Positions 25,318 through 33,968 of a DNA stretch of 64,000 bases are shown here, in pieces. Each line of letters begins with the position of its first letter. The first letter of the stretch is position 1. Origin of the DNA: Nocardioides conyzicola (lineage in GTDB: Bacteria > Actinomycetota > Actinomycetes > Propionibacteriales > Nocardioidaceae); NCBI RefSeq assembly GCF_039543825.1, contig NZ_BAABKM010000005.1:434001-498000 (forward strand), read 5' to 3'. The position numbers were made by a program, and so were the translations under genes. The notes beneath the pieces are model-generated. The model searched no databases. It saw only the letters and a list, made by a program, of their open reading frames with translations, and had not been told where the DNA came from.

Positions 25318-26559
25318 TCAGTAGTCCCGTTGGGCGAGCTGCCGGGCGATGGCGATCCGGGTCAGGTTGGTCGGGTGGGACCCGAACCACAGCTGCGAGA
25401 GCCACGGCGGCGTCGGGTCGCCGAGCGACCGGAGGGCGAGCTGCCGCTGCACGGCCTCGAAGGCGTCGGCGTCCCGGGTCGTCTCGAGCGCGTCGACGTC
25501 GGCCCGGGTCTCGATCTGGCGGCTGATCGCGTTCTGGATCGGCGAGGAGAGCAGGGAGCCGACCGCGAACAGCGCGAGCACGAGCGGCACGACGGCCGGC
25601 TCCCGCATCCGCGGTCGGCCGCCACCGGCGAGCGCGCCGACGACCAACGCCAGCAGGCCGACCCCGAAGACCGCACCGGCGGCGCCGATCAGCGAGCCGG
25701 TGAGCACGTCGTCGTGCTTGGCGTGCCCCAGCTCGTGGGCCACCACCGACAGCGCCTGGTCCTGGGGCACGTCGTTGACCAGGTTGTCGTAGAGCACGAC
25801 CCGGCGGGTGCCGCCGAAGCCCGACACGTAGGCGTTGAGGGTCGTCGTACGCCGTGATGCGTCCGCGACCAGCACGTCGTCGACCGGGACGCCCTCGCGG
25901 TCGGCGAGGGCGAGGACCTGCGTGCGCAGGGGGCCGTCCGGCAGCGAGGTGAAGTTGTTGAAGATCGGCTCTACCAGCAGCGGGTAGACGAACGACCCGA
26001 GCAGCACCAGTGCGCCCATCAGCGCCGCCGCGACCGCGGGCCACGACCGCTCCCACCGCCGGGCACAGCCGATCAGCACGATCAGCAGGACCGACATCGC
26101 GACGATCTGCACCACCTCGGTGCGGACCAGGTCGGCCGCGAAGCCGCCCCAGCCCTGGTTGCTGAGCCCGTTGGCGAGCACGTGGCGTCGCATCAGCACG
26201 GCGAACGGCAGCGTGATGACGCGCCCGACGACCACGACCGCGGCGACCGCCAGCACGACGCGGACCCACCACCAGCCCGGCAGCCGGCCGACCAGCCGCC
26301 GGCCCCACCGGCTGAAGCCGAGGACGCAGGACACGACGAGCGAGACCGCCAGCGAGCTCCAGCTCCACACCCGCGCCCAGCGCGAGTAGTCCTCGGCGCG
26401 CGCGATCTGCTCGGCACTGAAGACCGACGACGCCGCCACCGGGTCGGGCGTCCCGCCGGGGACCGGGTGCCACGGCACCAGGAGGACGGCGAGGAGGACG
26501 AAGCAGAGGCCCCCGACGGCGGTGACGACCAGGGCGACGCGGCGGTCCGGGCTGCTCAC
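25318..26559 (-). CDS. M48-family metallopeptidase (Ste24/CAAX-protease-like)
   Basis: 413 residues. The zinc site HELGH is at 275-279 within SVVAHELGHAKHDDV, with the third ligand Glu in SRQIETRADVDALE. Several transmembrane helices precede and follow (LVVTAVGGLCFVLLAVLLV, VVLAVAAVVVVGRVITLPF, VAAALMGALVLLGSFVYPLL). The order membrane domain, HExxH, membrane helices, ETRAD matches Ste24-like M48B peptidases embedded in the membrane. Substrates in bacteria are unclear. Seven nt separate its start from the stop of the next peptidase gene, so they form an operon. Confidence 0.9.
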   Translation of the reverse strand: MSSPDRRVALVVTAVGGLCFVLLAVLLVPWHPVPGGTPDPVAASSVFSAEQIARAEDYSRWARVWSWSSLAVSLVVSCVLGFSRWGRRLVGRLPGWWWVRVVLAVAAVVVVGRVITLPFAVLMRRHVLANGLSNQGWGGFAADLVRTEVVQIVAMSVLLIVLIGCARRWERSWPAVAAALMGALVLLGSFVYPLLVEPIFNNFTSLPDGPLRTQVLALADREGVPVDDVLVADASRRTTTLNAYVSGFGGTRRVVLYDNLVNDVPQDQALSVVAHELGHAKHDDVLTGSLIGAAGAVFGVGLLALVVGALAGGGRPRMREPAVVPLVLALFAVGSLLSSPIQNAISRQIETRADVDALETTRDADAFEAVQRQLALRSLGDPTPPWLSQLWFGSHPTNLTRIAIARQLAQRDY

Positions 26560-26566
26560 TGCGTCA

Positions 26567-27823
26567 TCACCGGGCCAAGCCTGCCAGGAGGGTCCGCCAC
26601 TGCGCGGTCAGCTGCGCCACGGACACGCCCGCCTCGGCCTGCAGGGCGGCGCCGACGGGCTGGCCGCCGTCGACAGCCCGGTAGAACGCGACCAGCGCCG
26701 GCTCGCCGTACCGCTGGGCGATCAGCCGGCACGCGAGCCAGGCGCTCTCGTACGTCGCGCCCAGCTTCGGCGTTCGCGTCCCGAAGGCCGCGGCGTCCGG
26801 CAGGGTGCGGGGCGGACCGCTCTTGCGGACGGCGGCGATGATCTGGGCGGCCGAGCGGTCGACCGGCAGGTCGACGTCGCGCAGCGCGACGTAGTCGGCG
26901 AATCCCTCCAGCAGCCACAGCGGGGTGCGGCTGTCCCAGGCCCCGGCGGCCACGTGGGTGGCCTCGTGGCTCATCACCACCTGGGCACCGGTGTGTCGCA
27001 GGCTGCCGAAGACCTCGGGGTTGGCGAAGACGTGGACGGGTGCGTCCGGCGCCGTCGAGCCGTCCGCGGACGTCGTCACCGCGGCGATCTGGTCGTAGTC
27101 GCCCGGGTCCGCTCCCAGGGCCTGCTCGAGCGCCCTGGCCGAGGCCGGCACCTCGACGACCAGGCCGCGACGCCAGCCGGGCAGCACCTTGCGGACGACC
27201 GGCACGGCGGCCCGCGCCCGGGCGGCGTAGCGGTCGGCGTCCGCCGCGCTGCCCGCGACGAGCACCAGCGTGGACGACGTACGGCGGACCTCGACCGGGC
27301 CGGACAGCCAGACCGGCGACACCCGGTCGTCGCCGCCGAAGCCGGTCAGCGCGACCCGGTCGCCGTCGTCGACCAGCTGCGCCGAGATCTCGGCACGGGC
27401 CGAGACGGTGTCGAACCCGCGGAACCGCCAGGTCGCGTCGACCGCCGCGCTCCACGCGCCGTCCGAGGACGGGGCGCCGTCGTCGTCGACGTAGCGCAGC
27501 GAGAAGTCGACGACGTGGAGCGCCTGCGCGTTGGCCACCAGGGCGGCGAGCCGGTCGCCCGCGTCCGCGTCGTCGCCGGGCGCGAGCTCGCGGGCCGCGT
27601 CCCGGTCACCGTCGCGGACGGCGGTCTCGAGCTCGGCCAGGGTGGTGACGGCGAGCGTCGGCTCGACGCTCGCCCGCGCGGCGTGCGGCGCCGGCGCGAC
27701 GTAGGTGTCGTCCCGGGTCAGCGACCAGGCCAGCAGGCCCGACGCGACCAGCAGGCACAGCGAAAGGCCGGCCACCCACCATCGGGGGCGACCGGCCTTC
27801 GCGCGCTGGTCGAGGCTGCTCAC
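26567..27823 (-). CDS. Membrane-anchored peptidase MA-like zinc protease
   Basis: 418 residues. A transmembrane anchor (RWWVAGLSLCLLVASGLLAWSL) is followed by a helical region (about 50-200) and a gluzincin-type domain with HEATH (286-290) in VVMSHEATHVAAG, then LWLLEGFADYVALRD where the Glu is a likely third ligand. This is the arrangement of the actinobacterial peptidase MA family. GTG 27823 is the first plausible start before the anchor; the longer frame upstream overlaps the NlpC/P60 gene. The active site faces the outside. Substrate unknown. Operon with the M48 peptidase. Confidence 0.8.
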   Translation of the reverse strand: MSSLDQRAKAGRPRWWVAGLSLCLLVASGLLAWSLTRDDTYVAPAPHAARASVEPTLAVTTLAELETAVRDGDRDAARELAPGDDADAGDRLAALVANAQALHVVDFSLRYVDDDGAPSSDGAWSAAVDATWRFRGFDTVSARAEISAQLVDDGDRVALTGFGGDDRVSPVWLSGPVEVRRTSSTLVLVAGSAADADRYAARARAAVPVVRKVLPGWRRGLVVEVPASARALEQALGADPGDYDQIAAVTTSADGSTAPDAPVHVFANPEVFGSLRHTGAQVVMSHEATHVAAGAWDSRTPLWLLEGFADYVALRDVDLPVDRSAAQIIAAVRKSGPPRTLPDAAAFGTRTPKLGATYESAWLACRLIAQRYGEPALVAFYRAVDGGQPVGAALQAEAGVSVAQLTAQWRTLLAGLAR

Positions 27824-27846
27824 CTCGGCATTCTGACGGGTGACTC

Positions 27847-28830
27847 CTAGCCGGGTCGCACGGCGCCGACGTACGGCATCGCGTGCAGGCTGGTGACCTT
27901 GACGCCGGCGCTCGGGTTCTCGGCGTTCACGATCATGCCGTTGCCGATGTACATCCCGACGTGGCTGATCGGGCTGTAGTAGAAGACCAGGTCGCCCGGC
28001 TGCAGGTCGGCCTCGGCGATGTGCGGGCCGGTGCCGTACTGGGCGCTCGACGAGTGCGGGAGGCCGACGCCGGCCTGGGCCCACGCCATCATGGTCAGGC
28101 CCGAGCAGTCGAAGGCGTTGGGGCCGGCGGCGCCGTAGACGTAGGCCTTGCCGACCTGGGCCATCGCGTACTGGACGGCGGCGGCGGCGCGACCGGACGC
28201 GGGGACGTCGGACGGGACCCGGACGACGCCGCGCGAGAGCATCTCCTCGCGCTCCTTGTCCTTCAGGTCGCCGAGGACGGCCTTGGCCTCCGCCAGCTTC
28301 TTGTCGACGATCGCCTTCTCGTCGGCGAGCTTCTTCTCGGTCGCGGCGACCTCGGCGGCACGCTTCTGCGTGGCCGTCTGCCGGATCCCGAGCTCGTCGG
28401 CGGCGGTGGCGTACTTGTCGAACAGCTGCGACTGGAGGTCGTTGAAGGCCGACATCGTCGAGAGCTGTGCGAGGAAGGACTGCGGGTCGTCGGAGACGAC
28501 GACCTGGCCGACGGTCGAGAGGGCCTCGCCCTCGTACTGGCGGATGATCGAGTCCTGGACCTGGCCGCGGACCTCGTCGAACGCGGCGTCCTGCCGGTCC
28601 TGGTCGGCCTGCAGCGAGTCCAGGTCGCCCTGGAGCTGACGCAGCTCGAGCTTGGCGTCGTTGTAGCGCTCCTGCGCCTGCTCGGCCTGGTGGTAGAGGT
28701 GGTCGACCCGCTTCTGGACGGTGTCGATGTCCGGGTCGGCCTGAGCGGGGCTGGACGGCATGAAGCCGACAGCGGCGATCATGGCGCAACCCGAGAGCAT
28801 GGTGATGAGGCGCTTCCGGCTCTTCTGCAC
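27847..28830 (-). CDS. NlpC/P60 peptidoglycan endopeptidase
   Basis: 327 residues. Signal peptide (KRLITMLSGCAMIAAVGFMPSSPAQA), a long coiled coil (about 35-195) like those of RipA/CwlO hydrolases, and a C-terminal NlpC/P60 domain with catalytic Cys242 in NAFDCSGLT and His290 in SPISHVGMYIG. It should cut peptide stems of peptidoglycan, with the coiled coil probably blocking the site until activated. GTG 28830 has AAGGGAG upstream. A c-di-AMP riboswitch occupies the leader, the usual control for such hydrolases in actinobacteria. M. tuberculosis Rv2190c is the positional counterpart. Confidence 0.92.
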   Translation of the reverse strand: MQKSRKRLITMLSGCAMIAAVGFMPSSPAQADPDIDTVQKRVDHLYHQAEQAQERYNDAKLELRQLQGDLDSLQADQDRQDAAFDEVRGQVQDSIIRQYEGEALSTVGQVVVSDDPQSFLAQLSTMSAFNDLQSQLFDKYATAADELGIRQTATQKRAAEVAATEKKLADEKAIVDKKLAEAKAVLGDLKDKEREEMLSRGVVRVPSDVPASGRAAAAVQYAMAQVGKAYVYGAAGPNAFDCSGLTMMAWAQAGVGLPHSSSAQYGTGPHIAEADLQPGDLVFYYSPISHVGMYIGNGMIVNAENPSAGVKVTSLHAMPYVGAVRPG

Positions 28831-28857
28831 GAGCAGGAGTTCTCCCTTGTACGTCGT

Positions 28858-29035
28858 ACGCCTACCGGGTGAGCTGACGGATTCGGGCACGACATTTGCC
28901 CTACCCCGCTCGGGTGCCGGCACGTGTGCCGCCGCCTTCGCGGGGATTCACCCCTGGCAGCGGGCTGGCCCGCCACCGATGGTTCCCCGGCTCCAGGCTC
29001 CCCGACAGGTCGGCGAGCCCGAACTCAGCGCGGTG
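28858..29035 (-). ncRNA. c-di-AMP riboswitch (ydaO/yuaA type)
   Basis: On the minus strand, in order: GGAGCCGGGGAACC (28981-28994), GGGGTGAATCCCC (28942-28954), then CCCGAATCCGTCAGCT (28872-28887) and the closing CACCCGGTAGGCG. These are the conserved blocks of the ydaO riboswitch, which binds c-di-AMP and usually turns off cell-wall hydrolase genes when the ligand is high. It ends 27 nt before the NlpC/P60 start, in the middle of a 394-nt gap. Boundaries are approximate because pairing was judged by eye. Confidence 0.85.
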
Positions 29036-29082
29036 GCCGCGCCGATCCGTGTGATCAGCGTCGTCGGCCACCTGAAGGGCCG

Positions 29083-29112
29083 AGGCTAGTCGGAGTCGGT
29101 CGAACCGACCAA
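29083..29112 (-). promoter_or_regulatory. Candidate promoter of the riboswitch transcript
   Basis: On the minus strand TTGGTC (29107-29112) and TAGCCT (29083-29088) are spaced 18 nt and lie about 50 nt upstream of the riboswitch core. The spacer contains the inverted repeat GTCGGT-TCG-ACCGAC. Further upstream, at 29185-29208, GTCACA occurs three times with 9-nt spacing. This is consistent with a promoter and activator or repressor sites but rests on pattern only. Confidence 0.35.
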
Positions 29113-29224
29113 ACTTTCAACAGCCGGCGCGCCGTCTTTTTACGGTGAGTTTGTGCACGCCCCGTCCGAATCCAGACGCGCGACGTCACACACGTCACAC
29201 CCGTCACAGCAGCACCAGAACCGG

Positions 29225-29431
29225 TCAGGCCGACTCCATGTGCGGCGGGTCGACCGAGCGGACCAGCCGCAGGGGCGGCACCAGGCCGCTCTCGGCCAGG
29301 ACGTCGAGCGCGCGCTGCTCGTCGTCGTCGAAGGTGAGCTCGGGCGGTGGGCCGAGCAGCACGGTGACCACACAGTCGTGGCAGTGCAGCCCGCGCACCT
29401 CGCAGGTGTCGCAGTCGATTCTCGTGGTCAT
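29225..29431 (-). CDS. Small Cys-rich actinobacterial protein
   Basis: 68 residues: MTTRIDCDTCEVRGLHCHDCVVTVLLGPPPELTFDDDEQRALDVLAESGLVPPLRLVR. The four Cys and a His in CDTCEVRGLHCHDC probably bind a metal. This small protein is widely conserved in actinobacteria next to cell-wall hydrolase genes but has no assigned role that I know. ATG 29431 is chosen because the conserved sequence starts there; an upstream start at 29461 would add an unconserved leader. Confidence 0.8.
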   Translation of the reverse strand: MTTRIDCDTCEVRGLHCHDCVVTVLLGPPPELTFDDDEQRALDVLAESGLVPPLRLVRSVDPPHMESA

Positions 29432-29483
29432 GCCTGGAACGGTGACAGGGACCACCGACAACGGCTCCGGCCGCGTGTCGCGC

Positions 29484-30782
29484 TCAGCGGGAGAGCAGGG
29501 CGAGGAGGGCGTCGGGGTCGACGACCCGGGCGCCGTCGCGGGCCACGTCGTCGGCGACCGCCCGGTCGGCGGTGACGACGAGGACGACCCGGCCGGTGGG
29601 TTCCACGGCGACCAGGTCGCGGATCACGTCGTCGGCGATCACGCCGCGCGGGCTGTAGAGCACGCGGACACCTCGCGGTGCCACCACCGGCGGCCGGTGG
29701 TCGGTCTCGGCGGCGTCGAAGACGACCGTCGTCTCCGCGCCGGTCCGGGCGACCAGCGCGGCCAGCCCGGCCGCGAGCCGGTTGCGCTGGGCCTCCAGCG
29801 ACGAGCTCGGCCAGGCACGCTTGCTGACGTTGTAGCCGTCGACGACCAGGCGGGCGCGAGGCATCGCAAGGTACTGCTCCAGCAGCGCCGTGCTCGCGCC
29901 GCCCAGGGCACCGGCCGAGCTCGGGGTCCGCATGCCCGCCTCCGCGACGTCCGCCGCGACCCGGTCGGCGGGCACGCCGTCGACGGTCGGCAGCGCCAGC
30001 TCGCGGCGCAGACCGGTGGCCGCGTCGATCACGGTCTCGAGGAGCAGGCGGGCGCGCACCGACGCCTCGTCACGCTCCGTCCGCGCGTCGCGACGGGCCT
30101 GGACGCCGACGGCGTCGTACTCCTCCACCCGGCCGCGCAGCTGCCGGTTCTCCTTCTCGAGAGCGGCGACCCGGGTCTCGGCGTCGGCCCTCGCCTGGGC
30201 GAGCTCCGCCTCGACCCGCTCGGCGAGCGCCCGCGCCTCCCGCTCGGCGGACCGGGCTTCGCCCAGGCGGCGCCGCAGGCCCGCGTGCTCGGCCTGGTGC
30301 TCGGTGCGGAGCGTCTCCTCCCGGGTCTGCTGGGCCGCGCGCAGCTCGCGCACCGTCTGCTCGGCGTCGGAGAGGCGCTTGCGCAGCCGCTCCAGCTCAC
30401 GGTCCCGCCCGTCGCCGGCTGCGGCCGCCTCCTCGATCCGGGCGAGCCGCGCGGCGACGACCTCCGTCCACCCCTCGGGCCGGGTCAGCCACAGGCGCGC
30501 GGTCACCGCGACGTCGTCGGCGTCGTCGGGCTCGGCGCGGCCCGCGACCTGGACGGCGATCCGCTCCCGCACCTCGTCGTCGGCCAGCGCCTCGGTGATG
30601 GCGCTCGCGCCGAGGCGCGCCCGGCGGGCGGGGGCGAACGACGCCACCCGGCGTACGGCGGGAGGCAGCGTGGGCACGTCGGGCAGCACGTCGGAGACCT
30701 GGGCGACGATGCGGGTGCGGACCGGCTCGGGGAGCCCTGCCAGGGACAGGGGGCCAAGCACGGGAGGCTCGGGGGCGGACAT
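29484..30782 (-). CDS. NYN (PIN-like RNase) domain protein with coiled coil
   Basis: 432 residues. N-terminal region (about 1-120), then a highly charged coiled coil (about 125-245), and a C-terminal NYN/YacP-like domain beginning ARLVVDGYNVSKRAW, with Asp315 as the first conserved acidic residue, followed by TTVVFDAAE, YSPRGVIADDVIRDL and VLVVTADRAVADDV. The spread of Asp residues fits a metal-dependent RNase. ATG 30782 is chosen because the frame upstream merges with the zinc-ribbon gene. It follows that gene by 11 nt and is probably cotranscribed with it. RNA target unknown. Confidence 0.85.
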   Translation of the reverse strand: MSAPEPPVLGPLSLAGLPEPVRTRIVAQVSDVLPDVPTLPPAVRRVASFAPARRARLGASAITEALADDEVRERIAVQVAGRAEPDDADDVAVTARLWLTRPEGWTEVVAARLARIEEAAAAGDGRDRELERLRKRLSDAEQTVRELRAAQQTREETLRTEHQAEHAGLRRRLGEARSAEREARALAERVEAELAQARADAETRVAALEKENRQLRGRVEEYDAVGVQARRDARTERDEASVRARLLLETVIDAATGLRRELALPTVDGVPADRVAADVAEAGMRTPSSAGALGGASTALLEQYLAMPRARLVVDGYNVSKRAWPSSSLEAQRNRLAAGLAALVARTGAETTVVFDAAETDHRPPVVAPRGVRVLYSPRGVIADDVIRDLVAVEPTGRVVLVVTADRAVADDVARDGARVVDPDALLALLSR

Positions 30783-30793
30783 GGCGTGCTCCG

Positions 30794-31051
30794 TCAGCTC
30801 GCCTCGGGGTCGACGCCCGCGGGCTCGTACCGGGCCACGAGCTCGATCGCGTCCGAGCGGCCGCACCAGCGGCAGGTCACCTGCTCGACCGACTCGGCGC
30901 GCAGCTCGGTCTCCTCCACACGGTGCTCGCCGGCGAGGTCGAAGTGCCAGAACTCGGTCGTACGCCGGCTGCGGGTGACGTCGAAGCGGGTGAGGTTGCC
31001 GCAGCCGGCGCAACGCCAGCGCTGCCCGTCGTCGGGGATGGTCGTCGCCAT
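30794..31051 (-). CDS. Small zinc-ribbon protein
   Basis: 85 residues. Two Cys pairs, CAGCGNLTRFDV and CRWCGRSDAIEL, form a probable zinc ribbon around the central segment RTTEFWHFDLAG. ATG 31051 is preceded by GGAGGAGCG, a strong ribosome site. Similar small proteins accompany NYN-domain genes in actinobacteria. It is divergent from the exonuclease gene. A role in RNA metabolism is only suggested by the neighbour. Confidence 0.82.
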   Translation of the reverse strand: MATTIPDDGQRWRCAGCGNLTRFDVTRSRRTTEFWHFDLAGEHRVEETELRAESVEQVTCRWCGRSDAIELVARYEPAGVDPEAS

Positions 31052-31147
31052 CGCTCCTCCTCGACCCGTCGTTCGTCGGCCCCACCCTACGGCTGGGGTC
31101 CGCGCGGCGCCGCCGGATTGTCGGTGGCCGCCTCTAGCGTCGACGAC

Positions 31148-32926
31148 ATGAGTGGTGGGGAGGTCCGGGGCTGGGAGGCACAGCGCAGCTTCGACGAGCT
31201 CGGGCGCCCGCTGCGCGACATCACCTTCTGCGTCGTCGACCTCGAGACCACCGGCGGCTCGGCCGAGGGCGGGTCGATGATCACCGAGATCGGCGCGGTC
31301 AAGGTGCGCGGCGGAGAGGTGCTCGGCGAGTTCCAGACCCTGGTCAACCCGCGCACGGACATCCCGGCGTTCATCGCCGTGCTCACCGGCATCACCAACG
31401 GCATGGTCGCCGACGCGCCGCCCATCGAGTCGGCGCTGCCCGCGTTCCTCGAGTTCGCCACCGGCTGCGTGCTGGTCGCGCACAACGCGCCGTTCGACAT
31501 CGGTTTCCTGCGCCACTTCACCGAGCTCCAGGGCCGACCCTGGCCGACCTTCGAGGTGCTCGACACCGCCAAGCTGGCGCGGCGCGTGATCACCCGCGAC
31601 GACGCGCCCAACTGCAAGCTCTCGTCGCTCGCCAAGGCGTTCAACTCGCCGACGACGCCCAACCACCGGGCGCTCGACGACGCCCGGGCCACCGTGCACG
31701 TGCTCCACGGCCTGATGGAGCGGCTCGGCGGCGTCGGGGTGCACACCCTGGAGGAGCTGCAGACGTTCTCGTCGCGGGTCACCAGCGCCCAGCGGCGCAA
31801 GCGGCACCTCGCCGAGGGGCTCCCCCACGCCCCCGGCGTCTACCTCTTCCGCGACGAGAAGGCCCGGGTCCTCTACATCGGGACGTCGCGCGACCTGCGC
31901 AGCCGGGTCCGCTCCTACTTCACCTCGTCCGAGACCCGCTCCCGGATGGGCGAGATGGTCGGCATCGCCAGCGTCGTCGACGGCATCGAGTGCGCGACCG
32001 CGCTCGAGGCCGAGGTCCGCGAGCTCCGCCTGATCGCCGAGCACAAGCCGCGCTACAACCGGCGGTCCCGGTTCCCGGAGCGGGTGCACTTCATCAAGCT
32101 GACCCGCGAGGCGTGGCCGCGCCTGTCGCTGGTGCGCAAGGTGCTCGACGACGACGCCGACTACCTGGGCCCGTTCTCGTCCAAGAAGGTCGCGGAGAAG
32201 TGCCTGGCCGCCCTGCACGACACGTTCCCGATCCGCCAGTGCTCCGACCGGATCGCACGCGATCCGGGCACCGGCCACTCGGCCTGCGTGCTGGCCGAGA
32301 TGGGCCGGTGCCTGTCGCCCTGCGACGGCAGCGTCGACGCGACGACGTACGCCGCCGTGGTCGGCCAGCTCCGCGACACGCTGCTGCGCCGACCCGACGA
32401 GGTGGTCGACGCGATCAACGCCCGGATGGCCACGCTCGCCGACGACGAGCGCTTCGAGGAGGCGGGCCACCACCGCGACCGGCTGTCCGCGTTCGTGCGC
32501 GCCGCGGCGCGGACCCAGCGGCTCTCCGCGCTGACCCGGTGTCCCGAGGTGATCGCCACCCACCGCAACGACGCGGGACGGTGGGAGGTCCACGTCGTGC
32601 GCCACGGCCGGCTCGCGGCCGCCGGGGTGATCCCGTCCGGGGCCGACGCCGTCGCCTACGTCGCCACCCTGCGTGCGTCGGCCGAGACGGTCCGCTCCGG
32701 CCCCGGACCGGTGCCCGCCGCGACCGCTGAGGAGACCGAGAAGATCCTGCGCTGGCTCGAGTCACCGGGCATCCGGCTGGTCGACGTCGACGGCGAGTGG
32801 ACCTGTCCGGTCGCCGGGGCGACCCGGCACCTGGCCGTGCACGACGCGGTCAACCAGTCCCGGCTGTCGCTGGTCCCCTTCAACGACCGTCGCGGCCTCA
32901 CGACCGTGCACCAGCCCGCGCGATAG
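31148..32926 (+). CDS. DEDD exonuclease fused to UvrC-like GIY-YIG module
   Basis: 592 residues. The N-terminal DEDDh exonuclease has Asp31/Glu33 (VDLETTGG), Asp117 (AHNAPFDIGF) and His173/Asp178 (NHRALDDAR). Then a GIY-YIG domain begins GVYLFRDEKARVLYIGTS (230-247), followed by a UvrC-like Cys region (IRQCSDRI, CLSPCDG). The fusion is typical of actinobacteria (Rv2191 in M. tuberculosis) and is inferred to act in DNA repair. ATG 31148 follows TAGCGT (31135-31140) by 7 nt, a leaderless-type start. All catalytic residues of the exonuclease are present. Confidence 0.92.
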   Translation: MSGGEVRGWEAQRSFDELGRPLRDITFCVVDLETTGGSAEGGSMITEIGAVKVRGGEVLGEFQTLVNPRTDIPAFIAVLTGITNGMVADAPPIESALPAFLEFATGCVLVAHNAPFDIGFLRHFTELQGRPWPTFEVLDTAKLARRVITRDDAPNCKLSSLAKAFNSPTTPNHRALDDARATVHVLHGLMERLGGVGVHTLEELQTFSSRVTSAQRRKRHLAEGLPHAPGVYLFRDEKARVLYIGTSRDLRSRVRSYFTSSETRSRMGEMVGIASVVDGIECATALEAEVRELRLIAEHKPRYNRRSRFPERVHFIKLTREAWPRLSLVRKVLDDDADYLGPFSSKKVAEKCLAALHDTFPIRQCSDRIARDPGTGHSACVLAEMGRCLSPCDGSVDATTYAAVVGQLRDTLLRRPDEVVDAINARMATLADDERFEEAGHHRDRLSAFVRAAARTQRLSALTRCPEVIATHRNDAGRWEVHVVRHGRLAAAGVIPSGADAVAYVATLRASAETVRSGPGPVPAATAEETEKILRWLESPGIRLVDVDGEWTCPVAGATRHLAVHDAVNQSRLSLVPFNDRRGLTTVHQPAR

Positions 32927-32935
32927 GTTCGGGTC

Positions 32936-33214
32936 ATGATCACCGCCATCGTCTTCGTCAAGGCCGACGTCGCCCGCATCCCGGAGGTCGCCGAGGCGAT
33001 CGCGGCGCTCGACGGGATCAGCGAGGTCTACTCGGTGACCGGGCAGATCGACCTGATCGCCCTGGTCCGCGTCCGCGACCACGACGACGTCGCGTCGGTG
33101 GTGGCCGACAAGCTCAACAAGGTGCCCGGCGTTCAGGCGACCGAGACGCACATCGCGTTCCGGGCCTACTCCAAGCACGACCTCGAGTCGGCGTTCTCGC
33201 TCGGCCTGGACTAG
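32936..33214 (+). CDS. Stand-alone Lrp/AsnC ligand-binding (RAM) domain protein
   Basis: 92 residues: ITAIVFVKADVARIPEVAEAIAALDGISEVYSVTGQIDLIALVRV matches the RAM domain of Lrp/AsnC regulators, without any DNA-binding helix-turn-helix. Such proteins bind amino acids or form oligomers and may modulate full-length Lrp proteins. TAGGTT (32924-32929) ends 6 nt before ATG 32936, so the transcript is probably leaderless and independent of the exonuclease gene, whose stop lies 9 nt upstream. Confidence 0.9.
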   Translation: MITAIVFVKADVARIPEVAEAIAALDGISEVYSVTGQIDLIALVRVRDHDDVASVVADKLNKVPGVQATETHIAFRAYSKHDLESAFSLGLD

Positions 33215-33217
33215 CCG

Positions 33218-33832
33218 GTGCCCTGGCTCGAGGCCATCGGCTGGGCCGGCAGCGCGCTGCTGGTCTTCTCGCTGCTGCAGGCGCGGGTCCTGCGGTTCCG
33301 GACCCTGAACACCGTCGGGTGCGCGGTGCTGATCTTCTTCAACGCGATGCTCGGCGTCTGGCCCATGGTCGCGATGAACATCGTGCTCGCGGCGATCAAC
33401 GTCGTGTTCATCGTGCGGTTGCTGCGCGATCGCCACGACGAGGCCGCCTTCGAGGTGCTCCAGGTCGGCGTCGACGACGACTACCTGCAGCACGTGCTGC
33501 GGGTCCACGCCGACGACATCGCGCGCTTCCAGCCCGACTTCACCTGGACCGATGCCACCCCCGGGCGCGACCTGGCCTTCATCGTCGTCAGGGGCGACGA
33601 GACCGTGGGGGTGGTGGCAGTACGGCGTGACGGCGACATCGCCCGGGTCCGCCTCGACTACGTCACCCCGCGCTACCGCGACTTCACGCCCGGGGAGTTC
33701 GTGTGGCGGCGCAGCGGCCTGCTCAACGGCCTCGGCTTCCGCCACGTGATGACGCCTTCGGGCATGGTCGGCGCCTACTACGACCGGGTGGGCTTCACCC
33801 GCAACGGCCGCGAGTTCGTGCTCGACCTCTGA
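33218..33832 (+). CDS. YgjV-like membrane domain fused to GNAT-like domain
   Basis: 204 residues. The first 70 hold three hydrophobic helices (WLEAIGWAGSALLVFSLLQA, VGCAVLIFFNAMLGVWP, VAMNIVLAAINVVFIVRLL) resembling YgjV inner-membrane proteins. Residues 75-204 look like a GNAT acyltransferase fold, with FIVVRGDETVGVVAVRR and the closing YYDRVGFTRNGREFVLDL. The GTG 33218 lies 3 nt after the upstream stop, so it is coupled to the Lrp-like gene. A membrane-tethered acetyltransferase is inferred; substrate unknown. Confidence 0.78.
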   Translation: MPWLEAIGWAGSALLVFSLLQARVLRFRTLNTVGCAVLIFFNAMLGVWPMVAMNIVLAAINVVFIVRLLRDRHDEAAFEVLQVGVDDDYLQHVLRVHADDIARFQPDFTWTDATPGRDLAFIVVRGDETVGVVAVRRDGDIARVRLDYVTPRYRDFTPGEFVWRRSGLLNGLGFRHVMTPSGMVGAYYDRVGFTRNGREFVLDL

Positions 33833-33896
33833 CCTCGCCTCTTCCGGGTCGGCCAAACGGCCAGATCCCGTGGTCGGCGCGGGTCATCTTCGGCCT

Positions 33897-33913
33897 CCGA
33901 CGGGCTCCGTCGG
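33897..33913. promoter_or_regulatory. Short perfect hairpin upstream of surface protein gene
   Basis: CCGACGG (33897-33903) and CCGTCGG (33907-33913) form a 7-bp stem with a 3-nt loop, about 55 nt before the GTG start at 33969. A TACGCT hexamer follows just downstream. It may terminate read-through from the preceding gene or lie in the promoter. Confidence 0.35.
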
Positions 33914-33968
33914 CCGCCGCGCTTCTACGCTCGGTCGACCTTCGACCGGTGGAAGCTGGAGGAACGTC

